The position numbers were made by a program, and so were the translations under genes. From NCBI RefSeq assembly GCF_000829375.1, contig NZ_AP014624.1, positions 4,836,001 to 4,900,000 of the forward strand: a stretch of 64,000 nt of DNA, in the 5' to 3' direction. Numbering within the stretch: position 1 is the first letter of the stretch; every line of letters begins with the position of its first letter. The notes beneath the pieces are model-generated. The model made no database searches, had not been told where the DNA came from, and worked only from the letters and a program-made list of their open reading frames with translations. Below are positions 27,704 to 35,099 of this stretch, one piece after another. This DNA comes from Chryseobacterium sp. StRB126 (GTDB lineage: Bacteria > Bacteroidota > Bacteroidia > Flavobacteriales > Weeksellaceae).

Positions 27704-28002
27704 GTACCTAAAAAAACTGTTTAATCTAGGGGAGATAATTTTTTAACCACAAAAGAATTTAGACACTTAAGTTTTATGAAGTAAATACTATTTTGTTGAG
27801 AAGAGCACTTAAGTTTTTGAAAATCTACGATTTTCTTCTGATGTGAACTTTTATAGAGTATCATTTTGAACTTACTAAAGTGTTTAATCATAAAGCTTTT
27901 GTGGCTTTTGTAGTTCATTTTCTCTCAATAGTGAAAATTCATCATTACTTTTTTACAGTTTTCTGTTGTATACATTGTGCTTTTTTGCCATTTTTGTATA
28001 AA
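27704..28002. other. spacer with dispersed AT-rich repeat remnants
   Basis: Contains two GCACTTAAGTTTT/ACACTTAAGTTTT pieces (near 27769 and 27807) of the type scattered between genes here. Open frames on either strand are repeat-derived and show no coding signal. Confidence 0.5.
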
Positions 28003-28416
28003 ATGTCGGTCATGCAAAAAGAAAAATTACGTGTCATCAGAAAGCAAAAAGGCTACACTCAGCAGCAGGTAGCTGATTACATCGCTACGGATGTATCTAA
28101 TTACAGCAGAAAAGAAAGTGGTGATGTAAGAATCGTAAAAGATGAATGGGACAAGCTTGCCCGTTTCTTGGAAGTGCCGGTTGAAGATATTTACGAAGAA
28201 GAGGAAGCTGCCATAGTTGTTAATTATGACCATCCTGTATTTAATGATAAATCTATTTCTGCAGGAGCAATTACTAACCAGAATAATTATGATAATATTC
28301 CAGGTGCTGTTATTGAAAACCTACAAGGATATATTACTTTATTAAAAGAGGAAAATGAAAGGCTGAAAGAGGAACTAAAAAGTTTTCAAAGTCCTTCAAC
28401 AAGAGCAAAGAAATAA
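28003..28416 (+). CDS. XRE-family helix-turn-helix regulator with C-terminal coiled coil
   Basis: From ATG 28003 (MSVMQKEKLRVIRKQKG; a second ATG at 28012 is equally possible) the product has 137 residues. Residues ~5-65 form a Cro/CI HTH: GYTQQQVADYIATDVSNYSR, then KDEWDKLARFLEVPVEDIY. A variable linker follows (VFNDKSISAGAITNQNN), then a C-terminal coiled coil, ITLLKEENERLKEELKSF, likely for dimerisation. No partner gene adjoins it, and a terminator follows. Target unknown. Confidence 0.85.
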   Translation: MSVMQKEKLRVIRKQKGYTQQQVADYIATDVSNYSRKESGDVRIVKDEWDKLARFLEVPVEDIYEEEEAAIVVNYDHPVFNDKSISAGAITNQNNYDNIPGAVIENLQGYITLLKEENERLKEELKSFQSPSTRAKK

Positions 28417-28445
28417 TAATACAGTTTTACTGTAAAAATATTTGT

Positions 28446-28479
28446 ATCACTCATATCAATGGTATGGGTGATTTTTTTT
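28446..28479 (+). terminator. intrinsic terminator after the XRE gene
   Basis: ATCACTCATA (28446-28455) pairs with TATGGGTGAT (28463-28472, one G-T pair), followed by TTTTTTT. Confidence 0.8.
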
Positions 28480-28864
28480 AGTATTGAAAGATATTTCTGA
28501 CACCAAATTTCTTATGAGCTCTTTCTTTAAACACGAAGAACACTAATCATTTCACAAATGTCACAAATATAATTCTCGCAGCGATTGAATCTGTGGAATC
28601 TGCGAAATCTGTGGGAGATTATTTAACGCAAAGTTTTATGATAAAAGCCTTATATTCTTAGGAGGCTAAGAAGGACGGCTTCGTCGCTGATGAAGCTTTA
28701 GGGTTATGCGTATGCTTCGTAAGAATCAATGAAATTGATTCCATCTTTGCTCACTCAAAATATTACAATATCAAAATAGAAACTTTGCGTTTTAAAAAAG
28801 ACACTTATTTTTTTGCCACGAATGCATGAATTTATTCCGAGATGAATGTTTAATGAAAAACTTA
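28480..28864. other. repeat-rich spacer, no gene
   Basis: Holds several intergenic repeat pieces: 'CACAAATGTCACAAATATAA' near 28553, 'TGTGGAATCTGCGAAATCTG' near 28591, 'GCAAAGTTTTATGATAAAAG' near 28628, and GCCACGAATGCATGAATT near 28813. The last recurs at 30846 and in reverse near 30965. None forms a credible open frame. Confidence 0.55.
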
Positions 28865-29161
28865 TTATAGTTCATCCATGGGATCCCAAAACAGCTTTTT
28901 AAAGCCTTTTATTCTTAGATTTTCTACCGTAATTCCTTCCGCTTCCAGTTTCTTCTGGAACTCCGGAACAGATAAGGTACCTGAACTTGAAATAACACGG
29001 TGTGCAGGCACATCTTCAGGGCAACCTCCCATTGCTTTTCCTACATGACGGGAATGATTGGGATAACCCACTGCTTTCGCTATAGCACCATAGGTAGAAA
29101 CTCTTCCCTTTGGAATAAGCCTTGCTACTTCGTATACCTGTTGTTTGAAAATTTCATCCAT
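28865..29161 (-). CDS. alkyltransferase-like protein (MGMT family, active-site Cys replaced by Ala)
   Basis: A 98-residue protein covering just the DNA-binding/active-site domain of O6-alkylguanine-DNA alkyltransferase: IPKGRVSTYGAIAKAVGYP, the Arg-finger region NHSRHVGKAM and then VPAHRVISSSG. The motif PCHRV of true transferases is PAHRV here (Ala53), so it cannot accept an alkyl group. Alkyltransferase-like (ATL) proteins with Trp or Ala at this site bind alkylated guanine and hand lesions to nucleotide-excision repair. That role is the natural inference. Length and motif order fit the ATL family well. Confidence 0.9.
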   Translation of the reverse strand: MDEIFKQQVYEVARLIPKGRVSTYGAIAKAVGYPNHSRHVGKAMGGCPEDVPAHRVISSSGTLSVPEFQKKLEAEGITVENLRIKGFKKLFWDPMDEL

Positions 29162-29248
29162 ATCTAAAGTCTTAGAAAAGAATATTGAGTTTTTGCATCA
29201 TTTTTTAACTCTTACCGCCTCAATGATGTTTCATTAAAAGATAAAGAT

Positions 29249-29395
29249 ATGAAAAAATCATTTTTCCGTTTACTGAATGTAATCAATAAAAAGGTTCTTC
29301 CAAAGCTGAGTAAGAAGGATCCGAACAGGCTAACAAAAATAGAAAAAGGAATTTTGGCTTACCGTTATTTTGTTTTGGTGAATTCTTTGGATTAA
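29249..29395 (+). CDS. 48-aa conserved-type small basic protein
   Basis: Reading the spacer gives a 48-codon gene beginning MKKSFFRLLNVINKKVLP and ending FVLVNSLD, with a basic middle (KKDPNRLTKIEKGILAYRY). The regular spacing of hydrophobic residues suggests two short amphipathic helices. Very similar short proteins occur in Flavobacteria next to unrelated genes and are of unknown role, to the best of my recall. It is preceded by an A-rich AGATAAAGAT leader. Confidence rests on codon quality and family-like appearance, not on a domain. Confidence 0.55.
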   Translation: MKKSFFRLLNVINKKVLPKLSKKDPNRLTKIEKGILAYRYFVLVNSLD

Positions 29396-29405
29396 TTTTT
29401 ATTTT

Positions 29406-29436
29406 CCCACAGATGACACAGATTTTCACAGATCCC
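29406..29436. repeat. dispersed CACAGAT repeat piece
   Basis: CCCACAGATGACACAGATTT followed by TCACAGATCCC. It shares the GATGACACAGATT core with the units of the tandem array at 7911-9085, indicating one family of intergenic repeat. Confidence 0.55.
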
Positions 29437-29586
29437 AATGATGTTTAAATATTGGCACGCGGATTTAGCAAATTAGGCAGATTTGTTAGAAATCTTTGTG
29501 ATTTCCAACACTCTATACTCCCTATAAAGAATCTGCGTTATCTGCAAAATGCAAGAGATTAAAAGTCTGAAAGCAAAAGATAAAAA

Positions 29587-29609
29587 AGCGCTCCCAAAAT
29601 GGAAGCGCT
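29587..29609 (-). terminator. intrinsic terminator after the DHS-family gene
   Basis: In minus-strand sense AGCGCTTCC, a short loop and GGGAGCGCT (one G-T pair) followed by TTTTTTA. Confidence 0.85.
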
Positions 29610-29639
29610 ATTATTGTAATCTCATAAAGAGTTTATTGC

Positions 29640-30614
29640 TTAAGCATTCTCAAGAATATAAGAGAACATTAGTGGTGCACAGATTGTTGCATCACTTTCA
29701 ACGATAAATTTCGGTGTAGTGATATCTAATTTACCCCAAGTGATTTTCTCATTGGGAACTGCTCCCGAATAAGAACCGTAAGAAGTAGTAGAATCAGAGA
29801 TCTGGCAGAAATAAGACCAGAAAGGAATGTCATGCATTTCCATATCCTGATATAACATTGGTACTACACAGATAGGGAAATCTCCTGCGATACCTCCACC
29901 AATCTGGAAGAATCCAACTCCTTTTCCTGCTGAGTTTTTAGTATACCAGTCAGCAAGGTAAGTCATATATTCGATACCTGATTTCATTGTAGTAGCTTTA
30001 AGCTCTCCTTTGATACAGTAAGAAGCGAAGATGTTACCCATTGTAGAGTCTTCCCATCCCGGAACTACGATTGGTAAATTTGCTTCTGCAGCAGCAATCA
30101 TCCAAGAGTTTTCTCTAGGAATTTCATAATACTGCTCCAATACTCCCGAAAGGATCATTTTATACATGAATTCGTGTGGGAAATATCTTTCTCCTTTAGC
30201 TTCTGCATCTTTCCAGATTTCCACGATGTGTTTCTGTAATCTTCTGAAAGCTTCTTCTTCAGGGATACAAGTATCTGTAACTCTGTTCAGACCTCTTTCT
30301 AAAAGATCCCACTCATCCTGAGCAGTCAGGTCTCTGTAATGAGGAACTCTTTCATAGTGAGAGTGTGCTACAAGGTTCATTAAATCTTCTTCAAGGTTGG
30401 CCCCTGTACAAGAGATAAAATCTACTTTCCCCTGACGGATCATTTCTGCAAGAATCTTTCCTAATTCAGCAGTAGACATTGCTCCTGCCAAAGTAATCAT
30501 CATTTTTCCGCCATCTTTAAGATGTGCAACATATCCTTTAGAAGCATCCACCAATGCAGCTGCGTTGAAGTGCAGGTAGTACTTTTCTATGAATTCAGTT
30601 ATCGGTTTGCTCAT
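29640..30614 (-). CDS. deoxyhypusine synthase family protein
   Basis: From the ATG at 30614 (MSKPITEFIEKYYLHFNAA) the product has 324 residues. It matches the DHS fold: MITLAGAMSTAELGKIL (NAD-binding start), SCTGANLEEDLMNLV, VPGWEDSTMGNIFA, GKGVGFFQIGGGIAGDF and the active-site segment NEKITWGKLD. The Lys of WGK (residue 295) corresponds to the enzyme-intermediate Lys of eukaryotic DHS. Bacteria lack eIF5A, so the substrate is likely a polyamine (homospermidine-type chemistry is known for bacterial relatives), which is inference. It has a dedicated terminator and a TATCTTTG promoter. Confidence 0.9.
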   Translation of the reverse strand: MSKPITEFIEKYYLHFNAAALVDASKGYVAHLKDGGKMMITLAGAMSTAELGKILAEMIRQGKVDFISCTGANLEEDLMNLVAHSHYERVPHYRDLTAQDEWDLLERGLNRVTDTCIPEEEAFRRLQKHIVEIWKDAEAKGERYFPHEFMYKMILSGVLEQYYEIPRENSWMIAAAEANLPIVVPGWEDSTMGNIFASYCIKGELKATTMKSGIEYMTYLADWYTKNSAGKGVGFFQIGGGIAGDFPICVVPMLYQDMEMHDIPFWSYFCQISDSTTSYGSYSGAVPNEKITWGKLDITTPKFIVESDATICAPLMFSYILENA

Positions 30615-30628
30615 TTTTATAATTTTTG

Positions 30629-30662
30629 CAAAGATAAAACTTAAAAACGGAATGCAGCCCAA
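30629..30662 (-). promoter_or_regulatory. promoter of the DHS-family gene
   Basis: Minus-strand TATCTTTG (30636-30629) is an exact -7 element 14 bases before the ATG; TTG at 30662-30660 is 23 bases further up. The same -7 block, with 28 of about 30 flanking bases shared, recurs at 31828. Confidence 0.5.
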
Positions 30663-30682
30663 GCACTTGAAGAAAGTCTCAT
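30641..30682 (-). pseudogene. vestigial 3' end of an outer-membrane barrel gene
   Basis: The 14 codons before the TAA at 30641 read MRLSSSAWAAFRF. They align with the last residues of the barrel gene at 31840 (TRVSLSGVVAFHF) and share its downstream DNA up to TATCTTTG. It is too short to be a gene; it looks like a duplicated or deletion-scarred C-terminus ending in the typical barrel phenylalanine. Confidence 0.4.
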
Positions 30683-31100
30683 AGAGAGATGTTTTTTTAT
30701 CATTTGTTAAATAAACAGTTGGCACATGCTGTATTTTATTGGGCAGACACAAAGGTCTTTATTAACACTATGAATACTTTTAAACCGCAAGAACATTTCG
30801 ACTTCGCTCAATATAATATTTTCAGCAAACAGTACGCTTATTTTTTGCCACGAATGCCCGAATTTCTTTTATTGATGCTAAAATATTGGACATTATATTC
30901 TATTCATCTATATGATTTGATGTTTTTAAACCACATAAACTCATAGATTAAGAGAAAATAAAATTATTCGTGCATTCGTGGCTATATTTAGCGGTATACA
31001 ATTTTATCACAGATAAAACCTTTGCACCTTAAAACATCATGTATATAAAAGATCTTGCGGCTTTGCGTTTTCCAACCTTCACCCCTATTCTTAAAAAACA
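30683..31100. other. repeat-bearing spacer, no gene
   Basis: Includes TTGCCACGAATGCCCGAATT near 30845, its reverse-oriented relative TTCGTGCATTCGTGGC near 30966, and the hairpin repeat at 30996-31030. The open frames crossing it are short and repeat-derived. Confidence 0.5.
30996..31030 (-). repeat. dispersed intergenic repeat, second copy
   Basis: Reads on the minus strand AAGGTGCAAAGGTTTTATC, three bases, GATAAAATTGTAT. It is about 86 % identical by eye to the element at 11185-11220, including the small hairpin arms. Confidence 0.6.
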
Positions 31101-31132
31101 GAAAACGCAGCCCAAAAATGGACTACGTTTTC
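31101..31132 (-). terminator. intrinsic terminator after greA-like gene
   Basis: In minus-strand sense GAAAACGTAGTCC, loop, GGGCTGCGTTTTC with G-T pairs, ending in a T-containing tail. Position 31 bases after the stop fits. Confidence 0.7.
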
Positions 31133-31162
31133 TTCGTAAATTCAACCCTATATGACAAAGTT

Positions 31163-31543
31163 TCATCCTTCCCAGGCTTCCACTTTTACAATTTCAATTT
31201 TTCTTTCGCCGTCTTTGAAAGGCCAGTCGATGATATCTCCTACTTTATATCCAACAACAGCCAAAGCAATATTGGAAAGGATGGAGTGCTTATTCTTCTT
31301 AAGTTTTTCTCTGGTAGAAGGCACAAAAATATATTCATGTTCAAAATTCTGTGTATGATCTTTCAAAGTCACTTTTCTGTTAACTGTTACAATATCTTCA
31401 GGCAAGTCTCTTCTCAATACTTGCTTGGCCTTTCTTAATTCTTCAGTTAATCTTTTCTCTTCTCCGATGCTTACTTTTTTTCTTCTGAGTGTATCTTTTA
31501 TAGCATCATAAATTCCTGTGGTTACCGTAATATGATTGGACAT
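31163..31543 (-). CDS. GreA/GreB family transcription elongation factor-like protein
   Basis: A 126-residue protein with a short basic N-terminal helix (IKDTLRRKKVSIGEEKRL, then TEELRKAKQ) and a C-terminal FKBP-like Gre domain showing SNIALAVVGYKVGDIIDWPF, the counterpart of 'SPiGrALlGkkvGD.v'. The canonical long coiled-coil stalk with its acidic tip is missing or much reduced, so it may bind RNA polymerase like Rnk or Gfh factors instead of stimulating cleavage. A minority reading is a truncated GreA. It is the last gene before a terminator. Confidence 0.8.
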   Translation of the reverse strand: MSNHITVTTGIYDAIKDTLRRKKVSIGEEKRLTEELRKAKQVLRRDLPEDIVTVNRKVTLKDHTQNFEHEYIFVPSTREKLKKNKHSILSNIALAVVGYKVGDIIDWPFKDGERKIEIVKVEAWEG

Positions 31544-31691
31544 TTTTCTAATTTTTAAGATTAAAAATGCAGTATTTCTCTAACGATCCAATGTAGAACC
31601 CAGACATAACTCTGTCTCCTTCTATAGAAAACCGCAAAAAAGCAATAAATAAAAATCCGGAATAATTCCCTGTCTTGGATCCTGACAGGGC

Positions 31692-31805
31692 TTAATTGAT
31701 AAAGTCCTTAGAACTTTTTAGAAAAGAATCTGTATGCAGATACAGTAATGACAGCAACAATCCTGTTCCCCGGCGCTCTGCAGATAAAAAGATAGTGGCT
31801 GTCAT
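31692..31805 (-). CDS. possible 37-aa peptide or leader ORF
   Basis: MTATIFLSAERRGTG followed by LLLSLLYLHTDSFL and a basic end. Coding support is weak, but the ATG sits 22 bases after an exact -7 element (31835-31828) with a TTG 18 bases upstream, so transcription into it is likely. It precedes greA-like by 148 bases, which contain a CCCTGTC/GACAGGG hairpin (31668-31690). It could be a leader controlling that gene or chance. Confidence 0.3.
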   Translation of the reverse strand: MTATIFLSAERRGTGLLLSLLYLHTDSFLKSSKDFIN

Positions 31806-31827
31806 TATTATTTTGTTTTAACTCTAA

Positions 31828-31856
31828 CAAAGATAGAACTTAAAAATGGAATGCAA
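31828..31856 (-). promoter_or_regulatory. Bacteroidota-type promoter reading toward greA
   Basis: Minus strand: TTG (31856-31854), 18 bases, TATCTTTG (31835-31828). It overlaps the 3' end of the barrel gene and is nearly identical to the promoter at 30629. Confidence 0.55.
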
Positions 31857-32440
31857 CGACTCCACTTAAAGAAACTCTGGTTAATCTTTCTTTTTCATCT
31901 CCTAAATCAACTGTTATTCCGCTAGTTTTCATTTTGTTTAATGTTCCTGCCGTCATACTTAATTTGGGACCTATAAAAAGATGATCAGACAGAACATATT
32001 GATAGCCCAAACCTGCGCCTAATCCTAAATTAGATCCGGCTCCTTTTACATTACCTGTTTTTGCTGTGTAAGAAATAACCCCTAATGCAGCATCAAGAAT
32101 CAATTTATGTTTCGTTGGCTCGTTATAATTGGAATACATGATAGAAGGTTCAAAAAAAGTAATATTATCTTTTGTGCTTACAGCCACATACCTTGTGTTC
32201 CCATAAGAACTCCCTACAGCTAGCATTCCATTGCTTGATGCACTATAATTAGAAAATTTCAGTCCGATGCCAATATTATTTACGTGATAATAAGCAGAAA
32301 GGTCAAAGTGAGGTCCACTTTTTAATTCTTTTCCTGTTTTGAAAATCCTGAAGGTGTTTCCGCTACCCTCCATACATACCCTACAGAGGGAACAAATGAA
32401 AAATTTCCGGTAAAAATAGGACTTTCAGTGAAAGGAGCAA
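31840..32440 (-). pseudogene. outer-membrane beta-barrel protein, N-terminally truncated and frameshifted
   Basis: The longest frame (177 codons from an ATG at 32373) starts inside a barrel: short amphipathic strands such as LSAYYHVNNIGIGLKFSNY, LGLGAGLGYQYVLSDH and a final VVAFHF with the C-terminal Phe recognised by the BAM complex. There is no signal peptide. In the next frame upstream the bases read APFTESPIFTGNFSFVPS and VGYVW, again of barrel N-terminal type, and run up against the stop of arfB without any start codon. So the gene has lost its 5' end and suffered a frameshift near 32380. Family: generic OmpW/porin-like Bacteroidota barrel. Confidence 0.5.
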
Positions 32441-32833
32441 CTAAAATTTAAACCTTCTATTTTCTTTTTTATCAGAAAGCTTCTTCTTGCTATCCAATCT
32501 CTTTTGCTTTTGAGCTCTGGAAGGCTTTGTAGCTGTCCTTTTTTTATGAACAACAAGGGCTTTATTTACAATCTCCGTTATTTTTTCGATGGCTTTATTT
32601 TTATTCATCAGCTGGGTTCTGCTTTCAGAAACGGTTAGAAATAAAAATCCATCTGCATTGATTCTATTTTTAAGCTTTTCCTGAATCAATGTTTTTTCAT
32701 CATCATTAAAAAATTCAGAAGTCATCACTTTCCAAAGTACAGTTACCGAAGTCTCCACTTTATTCACATTCTGTCCTCCTGCCCCACTGCTGCGGGAAGT
32801 TTTGAAACTGAGTTCTTTTGAAAAATCCTTCAT
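32441..32833 (-). CDS. arfB: alternative ribosome-rescue factor ArfB (peptidyl-tRNA hydrolase, release-factor-like)
   Basis: A 130-residue protein with the release-factor domain 3 catalytic GGQ at residues 19-21 (SSGAGGQNVNKVE), followed by TSVTVLWKV and VSESRTQLMNKNKA. The basic C-terminal tail (KKRTATKPSRAQKQKRLDSK) is the one that inserts into the mRNA channel of stalled ribosomes. It hydrolyses peptidyl-tRNA on non-stop ribosomes. It lies 43 bases after menE on the same strand; the next downstream gene is the broken barrel gene. Confidence 0.95.
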   Translation of the reverse strand: MKDFSKELSFKTSRSSGAGGQNVNKVETSVTVLWKVMTSEFFNDDEKTLIQEKLKNRINADGFLFLTVSESRTQLMNKNKAIEKITEIVNKALVVHKKRTATKPSRAQKQKRLDSKKKLSDKKENRRFKF

Positions 32834-32876
32834 TGTTTTTTAGTTTTGAGAGTTTAAATTCCGAGATCAGAAGTTC

Positions 32877-33914
32877 TTAAATATTCTCATGAATCAGTTT
32901 ATACAATTCCATTCTACTTACCTTTCCATTGGGTGTTCTTGGGATTTTATTGATGAAAATAATTTCTTTCGGCTTATGGAAATTCTTCTCAAAAGAAATC
33001 TCTGAAACTTTATCAACAACCTCATCAGATTGATTCCCTTCAATAATTAAGATCAATTTCTGTCCCAAACTTTCATCGGGCAATCCTATAAAGATAGCTT
33101 CATTCGGGACTTCTTTCTTGATTAGTGCTTCCAGCGCTTCCGGAAAAATTTTAGCCCCCCCGGAATTAATTACATTATCTATTCTTCCCAAAAATTTAAA
33201 CTGTTTATCATTTTCAATTTCAACTAAATCATTAGTTACCAATAGTTCAGCATTCACATTAGGAGCAAAAATGGTCAGGCAGCCCCTTTCGTCCAAGGAA
33301 ATAGAAACATTTTCGAAAACAGTGAAATATTCTTCCTGTTCAGGCATCAGTTGTTTTAAGCCAATATGGGAAAGTGTTTCAGACATTCCATAGGTCTCAA
33401 ATATACGGTTTGAACTCTTCAAATTCAGCTGAAGAATTTTATTTTTCAAACTTTCAGAAACAGTGGCACCACCAATAATCAGATTTTTGATTAGATGCAG
33501 TTTATCTAATGAATTTTCTACCTGAAGTGGAGTCATAGCACAAAAATCCACTTCCTGATCCAAGCTTTCAATAGGATGTAAAGAGGGTTCACTTATGATT
33601 AACCTAAGTTTTCTTTCCATGGAACGCACTACCATCATTTTACCTGAAATGTACTCTACCGGCAGACATAGTAATGCGACATCACCTTCTTTTAAACCTA
33701 AAAAGTTGCAGGTCATCACTGCAGAATTAATCATTTTATTTTTTTCGATCCCGAAAACTTTAGGAACTCCTGTAGAACCTGATGTCTGTACGTTTACCGT
33801 TTCTCCTTCAGAAGTCCATTCTTCTAAAAAAAATCTAACCTTTTTTTCAAATTCAGAATTGAAGGATAATTGATTAATATTGAGATTATTGAAGTCTATC
33901 AGCATATTTTCCAT
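32877..33914 (-). CDS. menE: o-succinylbenzoate-CoA ligase (short AMP-binding type)
   Basis: A 345-residue ANL-superfamily enzyme, short as usual for Bacteroidota MenE. Motifs: P-loop-like VQTSGSTGVPK (42-52), TYGMSETLSHIG, GRIDNVINSGGAKI and the C-terminal catalytic Lys segment RTPNGKVSR. MenE activates o-succinylbenzoate with ATP and CoA for menaquinone, the main quinone of Flavobacteria. No other men gene is in the window, so assignment rests on size and motifs. The start at 33914 gives MENMLIDFNN; a second ATG three codons later is possible. Confidence 0.85.
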   Translation of the reverse strand: MENMLIDFNNLNINQLSFNSEFEKKVRFFLEEWTSEGETVNVQTSGSTGVPKVFGIEKNKMINSAVMTCNFLGLKEGDVALLCLPVEYISGKMMVVRSMERKLRLIISEPSLHPIESLDQEVDFCAMTPLQVENSLDKLHLIKNLIIGGATVSESLKNKILQLNLKSSNRIFETYGMSETLSHIGLKQLMPEQEEYFTVFENVSISLDERGCLTIFAPNVNAELLVTNDLVEIENDKQFKFLGRIDNVINSGGAKIFPEALEALIKKEVPNEAIFIGLPDESLGQKLILIIEGNQSDEVVDKVSEISFEKNFHKPKEIIFINKIPRTPNGKVSRMELYKLIHENI

Positions 33915-34027
33915 GAATAAAATCTACAGTAAATTTAAAAAAAAATACTAAAAAGTCCTTGCATCTAAAGAAAAAAACTGTTATAGGGCACTTGTATGAT
34001 TCCGCAATAGAGTAATTATAAACCCTT

Positions 34028-34228
34028 TTATTTAATGAAATATATAGCATTTTTTAAAAGAGCTGCCAAAGAAATCACAATTAATAAAACAGCAATAACC
34101 CAACCTCTATAATAAAGCATTTTATCATATATAGAGTCATCCTGTCTTTTCACGTTAAAAACATTTTCTTTAGAGCTTAATTTAAAATAAACAAGTACTA
34201 AACCCATCAATAATGTTATAAAAGCCAT
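34028..34228 (-). CDS. 66-aa two-TM membrane protein
   Basis: Two hydrophobic segments (residues 2-15 and 42-60) flank a charged cytoplasmic or periplasmic loop KLSSKENVFNVKRQDDS. The ATG lies five bases after the stop of the 128-residue lipoprotein gene, so both are one transcript. No family recognised; small two-TM proteins of this kind are often immunity or stress proteins. Confidence 0.55.
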   Translation of the reverse strand: MAFITLLMGLVLVYFKLSSKENVFNVKRQDDSIYDKMLYYRGWVIAVLLIVISLAALLKNAIYFIK

Positions 34229-34233
34229 TTTAT

Positions 34234-34620
34234 TTAATCGCTATTTTTTATTCTTTTAAATATAAATTCTTTGTTGTTTTTGATAATAAGTAAAGTATCA
34301 CTGTTGGCTTTTTTAATAATTGTAAATGGAAGATTAACTTCTCCCCAATAAATAGGAAACTCATCATTGCTCAAGCTTCCTGGTATCAAAAATTTTCTCT
34401 CAGTTAAATTTTTTGAATAATAAATAAAATTATACTCTTTATCAGCATAATACTTTTTATTAATATCAAATTCATACCCTATATTATACGTTCCTTCACC
34501 TTTTAAAACAGTATTGAAGGTATATTTATTAAAATCCAATATATTTTTTTCATTCTTATCTGTACAATTGAAAATAAGAAAAATACAGGTTATAAAAATA
34601 TAAATTGTTACATACTTCAT
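34234..34620 (-). CDS. small lipoprotein, unrecognised
   Basis: 128 residues with a lipoprotein signal (IFLIFNC, Cys19) and a beta-rich Tyr/Lys-rich body (YNIGYEFDINKKYYADKEY, then NFIYYSKNLT). It starts the two-gene unit with the 66-aa membrane protein. No domain can be assigned. Confidence 0.6.
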   Translation of the reverse strand: MKYVTIYIFITCIFLIFNCTDKNEKNILDFNKYTFNTVLKGEGTYNIGYEFDINKKYYADKEYNFIYYSKNLTERKFLIPGSLSNDEFPIYWGEVNLPFTIIKKANSDTLLIIKNNKEFIFKRIKNSD

Positions 34621-34738
34621 TGTGTATTATTCTTCACCTATTGCTTTAATTTTCATGAACTATCAGAAGTAATTATTCTATTAAAATTTTTGTATTTACA
34701 GAGTTTAATCTGGACATCTTTACAACCAATAAAATACT

Positions 34739-35047
34739 CTACTTTTCCATAATACTATTATTCTTTCCTAGAAACTTTAAAATTGAAGCGAGTTTATACA
34801 AATCATAATCAATCATCTCGCGTTCTCCATTTACAACTTTTTGTAAAAATTCCCAGTCTTCTGAAACGCTTCCCATTGTAAGTTGAGCAGGTTCATGATA
34901 AGGGCTATATAGTTCCTCATCAAGAATATTCCAATACAAATCATCTTCAAGAACCACAACATTCTTATCTTCTAATTTTTCCAATTTATCAGACAGAATA
35001 TTGATAAGCTTCCTAATATCTGAAATATTTATATCTTTATTTTCCAT
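34739..35047 (-). CDS. acidic 102-aa protein, immunity-like
   Basis: A soluble acidic protein. Residues 5-30 are helical (DIRKLINILSDKLEKLED); then comes YWNILDEELYSPYHEP and a helix GSVSEDWEFLQKVVNG. The 'YW.i..eElY.py.eP' and 'eDWeFLqkvv' pattern is familiar from small proteins of Flavobacteria often placed near toxin genes, but I cannot name the family and no toxin is adjacent. Isolated on the minus strand. Confidence 0.55.
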   Translation of the reverse strand: MENKDINISDIRKLINILSDKLEKLEDKNVVVLEDDLYWNILDEELYSPYHEPAQLTMGSVSEDWEFLQKVVNGEREMIDYDLYKLASILKFLGKNNSIMEK

Positions 35048-35099
35048 ATCCTTAATTTATTCTAAAGATTCATATCCTGTTCGTGACTAGCTAATAATT

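Noticed and set aside
31055..31438. 127-codon plus-strand open frame
   Set aside because: Antisense of the greA-like gene and its terminator; the minus strand has clear Gre motifs.
34739..35047. Toxin-immunity pair
   Set aside because: The 102-aa protein is immunity-like in style but no toxin, Rhs or T6SS gene lies nearby.
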